64,000 nucleotides of DNA from Salinibacillus xinjiangensis (GCF_009649735.1 NZ_WJNH01000001.1:310001-374000); one strand, 5' to 3'; positions 35,587 to 45,419 are shown, counted from the first letter of the stretch. Translations and numbers: made by a program. The notes: generated by a model from the letters alone, not told the origin.

Positions 35587-35754
35587 ATGGAATTACGAGT
35601 TCGTATGAATAATGGTGAGGAATACATACTAGGTGACTATGAAAGTATAGATGAGTTTTTTGACTGGTGTGACCAGAGCGGGGATTTTATTAATATAAGT
35701 GAAAGAGAATGGATTCAGGTATCAGCTATTACATCTATTGAAGAATCCTATTAA
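35587..35754 (+). CDS. Small acidic protein of unknown function (55 aa)
   Basis: A short gene between repeats: ATG at 35587 preceded by AAAGGAGG 8 bases upstream, stop at 35752-35754. The 55 residues (MELRVRMNNGEEYILGDYES at the start, ISEREWIQVSAITSIEESY at the end) are acidic and look like a compact alpha/beta protein of the kind often found in Bacillus and phage genomes. No family was recognised. The excellent ribosome site and balanced codon use support it being real. Confidence 0.65.
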   Translation: MELRVRMNNGEEYILGDYESIDEFFDWCDQSGDFINISEREWIQVSAITSIEESY

Positions 35755-35804
35755 TTCCGGGAGAGTAGAATATATCCAAACATCAGAATGCGGAAGTGTT
35801 TACT

Positions 35805-36075
35805 AGGGGGTAGCGTAGTAAATTAGTGGATGACTCGGAGAAGATCGAGTGGTGACAGACAGCTGGAAGTGATGATTACCATTTTTGCTCTGGGGGTCCG
35901 TTTTGTCCCTGATGAGGCTAGTCTCGGACTTTTTGACTCGAGTCATGCTGATTTTGTTTTTCAGTCTCCTCTAACAGACTGTTCGCTGAGGTTAATCTTC
36001 TGAAATGTCCTTCATTAACCCTATCACGGACAATTCAGTACCTGCTCCACTCTTCATTGACCGGTTTACGCAATC
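35805..36075. repeat. Composite repeat, cluster 4
   Basis: Diverged copy of 35075-35340: TTAGTGGA, the REP-B-like GAGTGGTGACAGAC (35847-35860), then dyad units at 35903, 35954 and 36005 (51, 51 bp apart), with an eroded fourth near 36056. Confidence 0.75.
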
Positions 36076-36322
36076 CCTTATGACTCTTAAGCCACCCTTG
36101 CAAACTGTTCCCCTCATTTTTCCACAGTCGGATAATTGAAAAAATCTTCCATGTAAAGCTCCCTATTACGTTTTATAATGATCAAATCCTAGAGATGGAC
36201 CAATAAATGAAAAGAAGAGAAGTGCACTTACACTTCTCTCCGCACCCTCTATCGTCAGACTGTTGGTGGTCAACAATTATTTCTTCTTTTGTGAGCAGCC
36301 CCTAACTTAATGGCGTTACGCT

Positions 36323-36640
36323 TCATTGTTTAATAATTTGTGGCTCTTCATTGTTTACAAACACCTCATCTAAAATGAAAGAAGTGTTTAATTGTCCAAC
36401 AACCTCATAATTTCTTTTCTTTGCGGAATAGAGTCAGGGTTTACTTTTTCAATAGTTGCTGTATAGATACAATTATGTCGAATAGCTTCAAACATAAATC
36501 CACTATAATACACAGGAATTATCCTAATTTTTCGACCTATACAATCAGAAAGTACAATGACAGCTTTATCATCTTCTGGATTATCGTGTTGTAGCTAAAG
36601 TGAAAATGCTTTAGTAAACCAGAAATGTCCCGAAGTGAAT
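36323..36640 (-). pseudogene. Frameshifted gene remnant, possibly HIRAN-like
   Basis: Coding-like fragments in shifting frames on the minus strand: RDISGLLKHFHFSYN, then NPEDDKAVIVLSDCIGRKIR, IPVYYSGFMFEAIRHN, and after another shift NYEVVGQLNTSFILDEVFVN to a stop at 36323-36325. The order with NPEDDKAV...IGRK resembles a HIRAN domain (DNP-x-D-x-x-A-V), but this is a weak match. At least two frame breaks make it nonfunctional. It lies just after the Fe-ADH gene stop. Confidence 0.45.
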
Positions 36641-37801
36641 TTACAATAATTTACGATAAATCTTTTCGATGTCTAATACAGAAAGTTTTTTGGGATTATT
36701 ATTCATAAGTCTAGTCACGTTAGATGCAGCCTCAGCAAGTGCTGGGACATCCTCTTCCTTAACGCCATAACTTTTTAGGTCTTGTGGAATGTTTAGTGTT
36801 TGGGTCCATCTAACAATTTGGTCAATTAACAATTCACTGGCATATCTCGCTGATTCATCTTTTTCCAAAAGTCCAATCTCTCGTGCAATTGTTTTCATTC
36901 TATCTTCAATATGATCAAGGTTTGCAAGAGTGACGTGTGGAAGAAGCATGGAATTGGCTTCACCATGAGCAATGTTAAATTTTCCTCCTAGAGGATAGGC
37001 GAGTGCATGAACAGCTGCTGTTCCAGCGCTAGTTAAAGCCATTCCACCATAGGTTGATCCTAAAAGCATATCCTGACGAGCATTTATATCTGAGCCGTTC
37101 TCATAGGCATTTACGATACTACGAGATATGAGTCGCATGGATTCTAAAGCATACATATCACTGATTGGATTTGCTTTATTGGAAATAAATGACTCAAATG
37201 AATGCGTGAAAGCATCCATCCCAGTTGCAGCTGTAATTGTTTTAGGTAATGTCACAGTAAGAGTTGGATCCAAAAGTACTAAGTCAGGTAAAAAGTGTGG
37301 AGATACAATTCCGATTTTTAATTCTTCATCAGGAAGTGTCACAATTGAATTTGGTGTCACTTCTGAGCCTGTTCCTGAAGTAGTCGGAATTAAGATCATT
37401 GGTACTCCTTTATTGGAAATTGTTTTACCTTTAGTCATTTCTTTTACTGACACATCGTTTTTTAGAAGAACGGAAAATAGTTTGGTAACATCAAGAACAC
37501 TACCTCCACCGATCCCAATCATTAGGTCAAAAGGATGTCTATTAATACGCTTAAACGTTGTCTCAATATGTTCAATCGTTGGCTCAGGTTCAATATCCGT
37601 AATAACATCGTACTCCATATTGGCATCATTTAATTGTTTTCCAATAAGATCGATATAGCCATTTTTCTTAAGAAAAGGTGAGGATACAATTAATACACGT
37701 TTTGCGCCTTCGAACGGAAATAATTGATTTCTTAAATTCTCTAAGGCTCCTTTTCCTAGAACAACGCGCTTTGATGTTTGAAAAGTATGTATTGTACTCA
37801 T
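36641..37801 (-). CDS. Iron-containing alcohol dehydrogenase
   Basis: 386 residues, normal for group III Fe-ADHs. NAD-binding GIGGGSVLDVTKLFS (about 95) and IPTTSGTGSEVTPNSIV (about 138), and metal ligands in ATGMDAFTHSFESF (Asp and His, about 193-198) and HALAYPLGGKFNIAHGEANS (His pair, about 263-277). The family reduces or oxidises alcohols and aldehydes such as lactaldehyde, glycolaldehyde or hydroxy-acid semialdehydes. Last gene of the acid-sugar operon, 14 bp after an aldolase gene, so it may process the aldehyde that the aldolase releases (inference). Confidence 0.88.
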   Translation of the reverse strand: MSTIHTFQTSKRVVLGKGALENLRNQLFPFEGAKRVLIVSSPFLKKNGYIDLIGKQLNDANMEYDVITDIEPEPTIEHIETTFKRINRHPFDLMIGIGGGSVLDVTKLFSVLLKNDVSVKEMTKGKTISNKGVPMILIPTTSGTGSEVTPNSIVTLPDEELKIGIVSPHFLPDLVLLDPTLTVTLPKTITAATGMDAFTHSFESFISNKANPISDMYALESMRLISRSIVNAYENGSDINARQDMLLGSTYGGMALTSAGTAAVHALAYPLGGKFNIAHGEANSMLLPHVTLANLDHIEDRMKTIAREIGLLEKDESARYASELLIDQIVRWTQTLNIPQDLKSYGVKEEDVPALAEAASNVTRLMNNNPKKLSVLDIEKIYRKLL

Positions 37802-37815
37802 ATATAACCTCCTAG

Positions 37816-38688
37816 TTAATAATGCTTTAAGATTTCTATTATTTTATTTTCTACATCTTTTGGAATCTCTTTAACAGGTAACCGAGGTGGACCAACGGGT
37901 ATTCCTAACAACTCCATAGCTTTTTTAAATACTGCTGGTGTACTTGCCATGGATGACGCTTCCCGGAGCATTCTTAACTTCTGTTGTGCATCATACGCTT
38001 TTTGAATCTCTCCATTTTTCCAATGTTTGTAAATCGATACAACTAATTCAGGTACCATATTAGAGGAGGCCGCAATTGCACCCTTACCTCCAGCTAATAA
38101 TGTCCATAAAATGAGAGGATCAGCTCCTGATAATACAGAAAAGTCTTCATCTGTTATTTCAATATATTTAAGAATTTGATTAAAGTCACCTGTACTATCT
38201 TTAATTCCTACAATGTTGGGAATACGGCTAAGCTCTTTAACTGTTTCCGGTTGCAATTCATTATTGGTTCGTCCTGGCATATGATACATAAGAATTGGAA
38301 GATTAGTAGATTCAGCCACCTTCGTATAATGGGAGGTAAGTTCTTGTTGGCTAATCGTCATTAAATAAGGTGTAAGAACAGAAACAATATCTATACCGAT
38401 TGTTTCCATATCTTTCGTAAGCATAATCACTTCATCCGTGCTAATAGCACCTGTCCCAGCACATACTGATACTCTACCTTTCACTTCATTCACAACAATC
38501 TTCGCAAAATGTACTTTTTCTTCATGACTCATGCTAAAAAATTCACCATTTGTCCCTAATATAAATAAACCGTCTACACCTCTATCAATTAAATGATTGA
38601 CTAGATTTCTAGTTGCTACTTCATCAATAGTATAATCATCTTTAAAAGGTGTTAACATAGCTGTGTAAATACCTGAAACCTTATTCAT
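37816..38688 (-). CDS. DapA-family aldolase/dehydratase 1
   Basis: 290 residues. DHDPS/NAL superfamily features: GIYTAMLTPFKDDYTIDE, GLFILGTNGEFFSMSHEE (about 40), the active-site Tyr in ILMYHMPGRTN (about 133) and the Schiff-base Lys in VGIKDSTGDF (about 163), then SGADPLI and GAIAASSNM. These enzymes are pyruvate-using aldolases or 2-keto-3-deoxy acid dehydratases. Because it sits with a DUF1537 kinase, a PdxA2-like enzyme and a TRAP transporter, true lysine-pathway function is unlikely. Similar to the next gene upstream (38725), so a tandem duplication is probable. Confidence 0.85.
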   Translation of the reverse strand: MNKVSGIYTAMLTPFKDDYTIDEVATRNLVNHLIDRGVDGLFILGTNGEFFSMSHEEKVHFAKIVVNEVKGRVSVCAGTGAISTDEVIMLTKDMETIGIDIVSVLTPYLMTISQQELTSHYTKVAESTNLPILMYHMPGRTNNELQPETVKELSRIPNIVGIKDSTGDFNQILKYIEITDEDFSVLSGADPLILWTLLAGGKGAIAASSNMVPELVVSIYKHWKNGEIQKAYDAQQKLRMLREASSMASTPAVFKKAMELLGIPVGPPRLPVKEIPKDVENKIIEILKHY

Positions 38689-38724
38689 TGTCTCCCCCCT
38701 CTCACTTGATTAATAAAACCAAAG

Positions 38725-39630
38725 CTATACATTAATATCCTCTATATCCCCAGCTTCTTTATGTTTTGTAACAATGTCCTGAACTAATCGTTTCTTCTCT
38801 TCAGACAGAGGTGAAATTGGTAATCTCGGTGCCCCAATATTTATCCCAGCTTCATTGAGCGCTTCTTTAAGAACAGAAGGCAATGTGCCCATTTTAAAAG
38901 CACTTCGGATTGCTCTTAATTTCCTTTGTTCATATTCAGCCCCTTCAATATCTCCATCCTTCCACTTATTATAGATAGAAGTTACAACATTCGGTAACAA
39001 ATTAGCGGTAGCTGCTATGCCACCATTTCCTCCGGCCATTAATGTCGATAGTATCAACGAATCAGTACCAGCTAAAATGGAAAAGTCTGAATCCGTCAAT
39101 TCAATAAGTTGAAGGATATTGTCAAAATTACCGCTACTATCCTTAATACCCACGATGTTCGGGACTCTTGATATATGAGCAACTGTTTCAGGTGCTAGTG
39201 CATTTCCTGTTAAGCCTGGAATGTTATATAAAATGATAGGTAGATTGGTTTGTTCTGCTACCGTTTCATAATATTTAATCAATTCTTCCTGCGACATTTT
39301 CACAAAATATGGTGTAATCAACGATACAGCGGTCACACCCAACTCTTCCATTTCCTTATTCAATTGAATGGTCTCTCTCGTACTATTAGAGCCAGTTCCC
39401 ATATAGACTGGGATTTTACTTTGAACCTCATCCAAGACAATTTTCGCTACTTTCAATTTTTCTTCAAAACTTAAGGAAAAAAATTCACCATTACTTCCTA
39501 AACAGAAAAGACCATGACAACCACTTTTCATAGTTGATTGGATCAGTTGACGCAATACTTCTTCATTTATTTCCTCTTCTTGATTAAAAGGCGTGACTAA
39601 TGCCGGGACAATGCCTTCTGGTTTATGCAT
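38725..39630 (-). CDS. DapA-family aldolase/dehydratase 2
   Basis: 301 residues, a paralogue of the 37816 gene with the same layout: IVPALVTPFNQEEE, GLFCLGSNGEFFSLSFEEKL (about 40), Tyr in IILYNIPGLTG (about 133), Lys in VGIKDSSGNF (about 163), AGTDSLILSTLMAGG. The ATG overlaps the end of the PdxA-like gene by 8 bases (ATGCATAA), indicating translational coupling. The two paralogues may form a hetero-oligomer or act on two acids; nothing in the sequence decides it. Confidence 0.85.
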   Translation of the reverse strand: MHKPEGIVPALVTPFNQEEEINEEVLRQLIQSTMKSGCHGLFCLGSNGEFFSLSFEEKLKVAKIVLDEVQSKIPVYMGTGSNSTRETIQLNKEMEELGVTAVSLITPYFVKMSQEELIKYYETVAEQTNLPIILYNIPGLTGNALAPETVAHISRVPNIVGIKDSSGNFDNILQLIELTDSDFSILAGTDSLILSTLMAGGNGGIAATANLLPNVVTSIYNKWKDGDIEGAEYEQRKLRAIRSAFKMGTLPSVLKEALNEAGINIGAPRLPISPLSEEKKRLVQDIVTKHKEAGDIEDINV

Positions 39631-40645
39631 CTACTACTCCTCCTTCACTGTATTGTTTAGGTGCTAGATCAACTGCCATAAATAAGGCTTCTAAAAGAGA
39701 ACCCGCATCAGCTTTATTTTTCCCTGCTATATCAAATGCGGTACCATGATCGACAGAGGTTCGAATAACGCCGTTCCGAAGTCCGATTGTAATGTTTACC
39801 CCAGCTTCTAATCCGAGCGCTTTAATAGGGCCATGACCTTGATCATGGTAACACGCCACAACGATATCGAAATCGCCTCTCACGGCCCGATAAAACAACG
39901 TATCAGCAGGATGTGGACCTGAGGCATCTATCCCTTCTGCTTGGGCTTTTTCAATACCCGGAATGAGTTTTTCCTCTTCCTCTCCATTTCCAAAAAGACC
40001 ATTCTCTCCGGCATGTGGATTAATTCCACAAACGGCAATTTTCGGCTTATGGTAGCCTGCTCGTGTTAAAGTTTCATTGGCTAACTGGATCACTTTATAG
40101 GTCCGTTCAGGAGTTATAGAATGAATCGCATCGAGTAATCCAACATGAGTTGTGAGATGAACCACTTTTAATTTAGGAGCCGATAGCATCATGGAAAAAT
40201 CCTCTGTTTGCGTTAAATCAGCTAGAATTTCTGTATGCCCCGGATATAAATGCCCACCCTTGTGTAAGGCTTCTTTATTTAGTGGTGCTGTACAAATACC
40301 ATTAATACGTTGTTCTAATGCTAAAGAAACTGCCTTTTCAATACATTTAAATGCAGCATGGCCAGCTTCGGCAGATATTTCTCCATAAGGTAGATTTTCA
40401 GGAACTAAGTCCAAATCAATCACATCAACTGTACCATTTTCGAAAATGCCATCTTTTGGATCTTCAATTACGTTGAATTTTAGTAAAACACCTAAATGAT
40501 GCGCTTCCCTTTTTAGGATTTTTGCATCACCTATCACCAATGGTTGCGCAAGTTGATAAACCTTAGCTGACTGTAATGCTTTTAAAATGATTTCTGGTCC
40601 AATCCCAGCTGCATCTCCCATTGTTATTCCTATAATTGGACGCAC
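39623..40645 (-). CDS. PdxA2-like 4-phospho-hydroxyacid dehydrogenase
   Basis: 340 residues. PdxA-family marks: ITMGDAAGIGPEII (1-20), PLNKEALHKGGHLYPGHTEI (metal His, about 127-140), HLTTHVGLLDAI, CGINPHAGENGLFG (about 210), ACYHDQGHGPIKAL (about 250, metal His), TSVDHGTAFDIAGK (about 305). The housekeeping PdxA makes vitamin B6; the PdxA2 branch oxidises 4-phospho-D-threonate or -erythronate, giving dihydroxyacetone phosphate and CO2. Presence beside a DUF1537 kinase points to PdxA2. GTG start after GGGAGGGAGAG. Confidence 0.87.
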   Translation of the reverse strand: MRPIIGITMGDAAGIGPEIILKALQSAKVYQLAQPLVIGDAKILKREAHHLGVLLKFNVIEDPKDGIFENGTVDVIDLDLVPENLPYGEISAEAGHAAFKCIEKAVSLALEQRINGICTAPLNKEALHKGGHLYPGHTEILADLTQTEDFSMMLSAPKLKVVHLTTHVGLLDAIHSITPERTYKVIQLANETLTRAGYHKPKIAVCGINPHAGENGLFGNGEEEEKLIPGIEKAQAEGIDASGPHPADTLFYRAVRGDFDIVVACYHDQGHGPIKALGLEAGVNITIGLRNGVIRTSVDHGTAFDIAGKNKADAGSLLEALFMAVDLAPKQYSEGGVVDA

Positions 40646-40703
40646 TTAATCAACTCTCCCTCCCGCAAAAAGTAAATTAATATTTGATATGGAATATAGT
40701 GTT

Positions 40704-42680
40704 TTAATAATTTACCCCTTGCGAATTTTTATTTAACAAAGAGATATCCTTTTTGTTTTGGAAATACATATAAACTCCAAACGCAAGCCCTAGCACAAGA
40801 CCAACTGCTGATGTAAGAGTTTCAGGTGTAATGATGAGTAATGCTATGACTACCAATACAGCTCGATAAATAAAGTTGTTTAGAGATTTAAAGAAGTAAC
40901 CAGCGACTCCCCCAGACAAAAAGATTATACCTATACACATAATTAAGGTTGTGATAACTGTGTCTACTACTGTCCCCATTAATAGAATTTCTGGCTGATA
41001 GACAAAAACAAATGGGGCTATAAAAGCCACAAGTGCGTATGAAAACGCCATCCACCCTGTTTTCCAGGAGTCTGCTTTTGCTATTCCTGCCGCCGCAAAA
41101 GCCGCTAATGCAACTGGTGGCGTTATTTGGGCAACTACCCCAAAGTAAAAGATAAACATATTTGCAGGTAACGCGGGTATTCCTAAACTTATAAGCGTAG
41201 GAACAAACAGAATATAAGAGATTAAATACGCCGCTACTGTAGGTAATGCCATACCTAGCAAAAGACAACCTAACATTGCAATTAATAGCGCAACTAGGAG
41301 GTTACCATTTCCTAAATCACCTATTAGACTTGTCAGCTTATTTGCAACACCCGATCTAACAACAATACCAATCATGATTCCAACTGCCGCTGTAGGAATA
41401 GCAATATTTGCCGCTTGCCTAATCCCTGTTAAAGCAGCCGCAACAAACCCTAGGAATGAAAGGCGTGTTTTTTTAGAGAATAAGCTAATTACTATCGATA
41501 ACGCTACACCTATTAGTGCAGCTCTTGTAAGAGATGAGCCTGCAAAAATCATGGCAACAACTACTACAATAGGAATAAGTTGATAAAGTCTCGGAATAAT
41601 AGGCTCGGATTCATACTTTATTTCCTCATCTTGAACATCCAGCTTCCTTTTCTTTGCCAATAAGTGAACAACTACAAATATAGCTAAAAAGTAAGCAGCT
41701 GCAGGAATAATAGCAGCAGTAGCGATGGTTACATAACTAATCCCAATCATTTCTGCCATAATAAAGGCACCAACCCCCATAATCGGAGGCATGATTTGAC
41801 CTCCTGTTGAAGCAACTGCTTCAATGGCACCAGACTGTTCTTTCGTATATCCAGACTTTTTCATTAATGGAATGGTTAAAACACCTGTTGTTGATACATT
41901 TGCCATGGCACTACCACTAATCATTCCCATAAAACTGCTAGAAACAACTGATGCCTTGGCAGGACCACCTACTGTCTTATCACTAAGTTTCATCCCCATA
42001 TCAATGAGGACTTGCCCTCCACCGCATTTTGCAAAAAAAGCACCAAATAATAGAAAATAGAATAGAATATTAAGAGAAGTTGCCAAAGGAGTACCAAAAA
42101 TTCCATCAGGTGATAATGTAAGCATTTCAGCAAACTGTTGCCAAGTCATCCCGCTGTATCTAAATGGTCCTCCAATATATTGACCTATAAAAGCATAAAC
42201 AATGAAAATCATAATAAAGATAAAAAGATTTAACCCAATTGTCCTTCTAACAATTTCCATAATGGCTAATAACATAAAAAATGACACAAAGAGATCCATT
42301 GGCGTCATTAGGTCTACCATCATAATTCGGAACGTTAATCGTTCATTGCTTACAATAAAATATACTACGGTTACAAATAGCCCAATAAGGAAGCCAATAT
42401 CAATTGCCCATAACCATTTTTTCTTATATTTCTTTGCCAATGGCTTATAAAGTATCATTAATGCAATTGCCAAACAAAGATGAAGTGGTATAGAAATTAA
42501 CGAATCAATTGGTCTAACTAAGGCTATATATAACTGAAAAACAAGAAAAATCAGGGATATACCTATAATTGGATATAACCTAATTTTCTCAACTTTCAAC
42601 TCTTCCGAATCCTCTACTGGGTTTTGTATTTTATCTGTCTTGGATTCATTATTATTAGGGCCAGACTTTTTCATTTTCAT
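40704..42680 (-). CDS. TRAP transporter fused permease (DctQM type)
   Basis: 658 residues from ATG 42680 (GAGGTG upstream). Residues 60-200 hold the small-subunit membrane segments and 200-640 the DctM-type large domain: GGGQVLIDMGMKLSD, SGSAMANVSTTGVLTIPLMK (about 270), GGQIMPPIMGVGAFIMAEMI (about 305) and AYLISYILFVPTLISLGIPA (about 500). Such 4+12 segment fusions work with TAXI-type binding proteins using the sodium gradient. Substrate is presumably the sugar acid handled by the neighbouring kinase; inference from the operon. Confidence 0.88.
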   Translation of the reverse strand: MKMKKSGPNNNESKTDKIQNPVEDSEELKVEKIRLYPIIGISLIFLVFQLYIALVRPIDSLISIPLHLCLAIALMILYKPLAKKYKKKWLWAIDIGFLIGLFVTVVYFIVSNERLTFRIMMVDLMTPMDLFVSFFMLLAIMEIVRRTIGLNLFIFIMIFIVYAFIGQYIGGPFRYSGMTWQQFAEMLTLSPDGIFGTPLATSLNILFYFLLFGAFFAKCGGGQVLIDMGMKLSDKTVGGPAKASVVSSSFMGMISGSAMANVSTTGVLTIPLMKKSGYTKEQSGAIEAVASTGGQIMPPIMGVGAFIMAEMIGISYVTIATAAIIPAAAYFLAIFVVVHLLAKKRKLDVQDEEIKYESEPIIPRLYQLIPIVVVVAMIFAGSSLTRAALIGVALSIVISLFSKKTRLSFLGFVAAALTGIRQAANIAIPTAAVGIMIGIVVRSGVANKLTSLIGDLGNGNLLVALLIAMLGCLLLGMALPTVAAYLISYILFVPTLISLGIPALPANMFIFYFGVVAQITPPVALAAFAAAGIAKADSWKTGWMAFSYALVAFIAPFVFVYQPEILLMGTVVDTVITTLIMCIGIIFLSGGVAGYFFKSLNNFIYRAVLVVIALLIITPETLTSAVGLVLGLAFGVYMYFQNKKDISLLNKNSQGVNY

Positions 42681-42797
42681 GTAAACACCTCTCTTTTGCT
42701 TTTGACTAGTAGTCAAGTTAAATTGTGATAGCTAGGAATTGTATTATTAAAGCACTTTAATAAACTTTTAGTCGTTTATTTTCGGAAGTAATTCCAA

Positions 42798-42829
42798 CCG
42801 TAGCCAGTTCAATAAAAGACTAACTACGG
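42798..42829 (-). promoter_or_regulatory. Hairpin between binding protein and permease genes
   Basis: On the minus strand CCGTAGTTAG and CTGGCTACGG pair with one mismatch around a 12-base loop, without a T-run. Such hairpins between a binding-protein gene and its permease can stabilise the upstream mRNA and set unequal expression. Confidence 0.5.
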
Positions 42830-42872
42830 CCGGACTCATATATAACATTCATTTGTTAAATACACGTAAGTC

Positions 42873-43970
42873 TTACTCCATATAACCCATTTCTTTATAA
42901 TACTTTTCAGCACCTGGATGTAATTCAATCCCACCAAGTTTCCCTGGCTTCCAGGCTTCCTTTGGATTAAACGGTTCCAATGATGCAAACTGTTCAACTA
43001 GTTGTTCTCGGTTTTCAGAAATCCCTTTTACTAGAGCGTAAGCAACGTCCTCAGACATGTCTTTGTGAACATAAACACTGTCTGGGGTGCCGGCATTTAT
43101 AATTTCCTCTGTTTGACCTTCCCATGTATTTGCAGGAATAGTTATTCTCTCAAATCCTTGCGAATCAAAATGACTTAAAAGGTCTTCTCCCCATTGAATA
43201 AACTTAATATCAGATGTCATGGCCATTTCTGTCATTGTAGATGAGTTAACAGATGTATGATTTAGATACATATCAACTTTACCATCCCTTGCCATTGCAG
43301 TTAGTTCACTTCCACCGCCATGGATGACATCTCCGCCCCAAGACTTCACGTCTTCATAACTTGCACCTAAGTATTCCAAAGCCATACTAGTTATTTTCTC
43401 ATCCATAGACCCTCTTGGGCTTGTTCCAATTCGAATTGGAATTTGCTGTTCAACCACTTCTTCTAGCGTATCCACACCATGTTCATCGATAAAGTCTTGT
43501 GTAAAGAAAGTAATTGCAGATACACCTGTAAGACTTCCAACTAAAGCTCTGTAATCTTGGGTAGGGCCATTTCCAAGGGTTCCTTCTTCAAACGCCCATT
43601 TTGCTGGCGCACCATTTACAAACGCAATATCTGCTTGACCTTGTTCAAAAAGGTATGGAGCCCCCATTCCTCCAGGAGATGTTGGTTGGACATCTACTGA
43701 AGAACCTTCTGGGAGGTACTCCTCCCACAATGTACCGAGTGATGCAGAAATAGCATACGTTGCAGAACCGACTTCATGCGTTGAGAAAAGGACATCTACA
43801 GGTTCACCTTCTGCATGCTCACTTGAATTTGTTTCTATTTTAGCACCATCATTCTCAGCTTTGTCTGTCCCCTCTCCCGCAGTATCCTCACTTGATCCAC
43901 ATGCTGTCATAAACAACATTGCGAGTGTAAACAATAAAACAATTATCCCTCTTGATTTGAATAGTTTCAT
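42873..43970 (-). CDS. TAXI-family TRAP solute-binding lipoprotein
   Basis: 365 residues. A lipobox MTACGSS at about 20-26 (signal GIIVLLFTLAMLFMTAC), an acidic linker, then a TAXI domain: STHEVGSATYAISASLG (about 65), VQPTSPGGMGAPYLFEQGQA, YRALVGSLTGVSAIT and TSPRGSMDEKI (about 180), ending with HPGAEKYYKEMGY. It captures the substrate outside the membrane and passes it to the fused permease next door. Start ATG follows GGGAGG. Confidence 0.9.
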   Translation of the reverse strand: MKLFKSRGIIVLLFTLAMLFMTACGSSEDTAGEGTDKAENDGAKIETNSSEHAEGEPVDVLFSTHEVGSATYAISASLGTLWEEYLPEGSSVDVQPTSPGGMGAPYLFEQGQADIAFVNGAPAKWAFEEGTLGNGPTQDYRALVGSLTGVSAITFFTQDFIDEHGVDTLEEVVEQQIPIRIGTSPRGSMDEKITSMALEYLGASYEDVKSWGGDVIHGGGSELTAMARDGKVDMYLNHTSVNSSTMTEMAMTSDIKFIQWGEDLLSHFDSQGFERITIPANTWEGQTEEIINAGTPDSVYVHKDMSEDVAYALVKGISENREQLVEQFASLEPFNPKEAWKPGKLGGIELHPGAEKYYKEMGYME

Positions 43971-44046
43971 TACGACAACCTCCCAATAATTATCAATTTA
44001 ATTAATCCCAACTGAAATAAGGAGTAGACTCATAGGATGTATGTCT

Positions 44047-45333
44047 TTAAGTAACTTTTATTTCTTCACTATGTTCTTTAATATAATCTCCTATTCTAAT
44101 AAGTGCATCTATCTCACCAAAACCTCCAGATTTGCTTACAATGTAAAGTGTATCCTCACCCCCTAAAATTTTCGATAATGTGATACCGCTTTCAATTTCG
44201 GTTATGGGTACCAATGTATCAAAGCCCATATTGTCAATCACTGACTTTAATGTATCACCACCAATAACTATATAGGTCCCTTTTATACCTTCTTTGTATA
44301 AATAATTAATTGCTTTACCTATATTCACTTTAATAGTCTCTCTGATGTCCTTATCATCTATTGCGATTTCACGTGCAAGTTCCCTTGTAGCCTCAATCAT
44401 TTCATTATCACCGCCACCATCCACAATGACTCTTCCACTTGAGGTGTAGATATCTTTTATGTCTTTTATTTTTAGTTTAAGACTTGTTAGTGACTTTAAA
44501 TTACTAGATAGTTTTTCTGCTGGACTGAGTCTTATGATGTTGTATCCTTTATCTCTTGCGTATTGAATTTGTCGGCGAGTGATATCATTGACGCTTCCTG
44601 ATACAAATAACATTTTTTGTTCAAGATGAAATGATTGATTATAATTAGAACTTAAATTAATTAGTTGTGGAAGGTATTCTGCAAAACCTGCACACCCAGC
44701 GAGAAGATTTATTGTGCCAAGGTCCTTCAAAGTGGTTGAGATTTTTTGTAAGTCTTCTTCTCTTTCAGAGTCTATGATATAAACATTACCATTCCCCTCT
44801 AAATAGTTGTAATGATCAACCTCATCAACCTTTACACTAATGGTCATAACATCAGACTGCTCTTTAATAATTTTTTGAACACTATCATATTTGACTGGGC
44901 TAAATGGGTCCTTGCCAACTTCAGTTTTAGTGATTCTTTTTTTAGCTATATAATGAATACCTTCAACAGTTGTCCGCTGTGTCTTGGGGAAAGCAGGAAC
45001 AAATATAAGATTACTCTCCTTAAAGGCATCCACCAATGCGACCAATTCACTTCCAATATTTCCTCGTAAACCTGAATCAGTCTTTTTGTAAATGTGCTGA
45101 ATTCCGTACTGAATACATTTGGTTGCAATACTGTAGACCTTATTATAAGCTTCCTGAGGCTCAAGATGGCGTGTTTCTAGATCAATGACTAGCACTTGAG
45201 TGTCTTCTATATAACGACTGAAATCCCATTCGTCATTTGTTGTCACAATAGTACTAATTCCTTTTTTAGCAAATTGGACCCCAGTATCTAGCGCACCTGT
45301 AAAATCATCTGCTAGTATAAGTAATTTATACAT
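44047..45333 (-). CDS. Four-carbon acid sugar kinase (DUF1537 family)
   Basis: 428 residues. N-terminal domain with LLILADDFTGALDTGVQFA (1-22, substrate Asp pair), KKTDSGLRGNIGSEL (about 85), FVPAFPKTQRTTVEGIHYI (about 112) and the C-terminal nucleotide domain with VIVDGGGDNE, GTYIVIGGDT, SGGFGEIDAL near the end. Family members phosphorylate D-threonate, D-erythronate or 3-oxo-tetronate with ATP. Pairing with PdxA2 defines a two-step route to dihydroxyacetone phosphate. First gene of the operon, facing the PrpR-like regulator across a 258-bp control region that contains a cre match. Confidence 0.88.
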   Translation of the reverse strand: MYKLLILADDFTGALDTGVQFAKKGISTIVTTNDEWDFSRYIEDTQVLVIDLETRHLEPQEAYNKVYSIATKCIQYGIQHIYKKTDSGLRGNIGSELVALVDAFKESNLIFVPAFPKTQRTTVEGIHYIAKKRITKTEVGKDPFSPVKYDSVQKIIKEQSDVMTISVKVDEVDHYNYLEGNGNVYIIDSEREEDLQKISTTLKDLGTINLLAGCAGFAEYLPQLINLSSNYNQSFHLEQKMLFVSGSVNDITRRQIQYARDKGYNIIRLSPAEKLSSNLKSLTSLKLKIKDIKDIYTSSGRVIVDGGGDNEMIEATRELAREIAIDDKDIRETIKVNIGKAINYLYKEGIKGTYIVIGGDTLKSVIDNMGFDTLVPITEIESGITLSKILGGEDTLYIVSKSGGFGEIDALIRIGDYIKEHSEEIKVT

Positions 45334-45419
45334 TATCTCGTCCTTTCATCTACTATACTCAGCTTTCCCCAAATGTCTCACATCAGCACCAACTAATTAC
45401 AGTTTCATATTACATCAAC

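Noticed and set aside
33571..36075. CRISPR-like regular spacing of repeats
   Set aside because: Repeats are imperfect, dyads dominate, the spacers are similar in length only because of the 52-bp period, and no cas genes exist nearby.
37816..39630. Lysine biosynthesis dapA genes
   Set aside because: Two tandem copies in a TRAP/DUF1537/PdxA2 operon point to catabolism.
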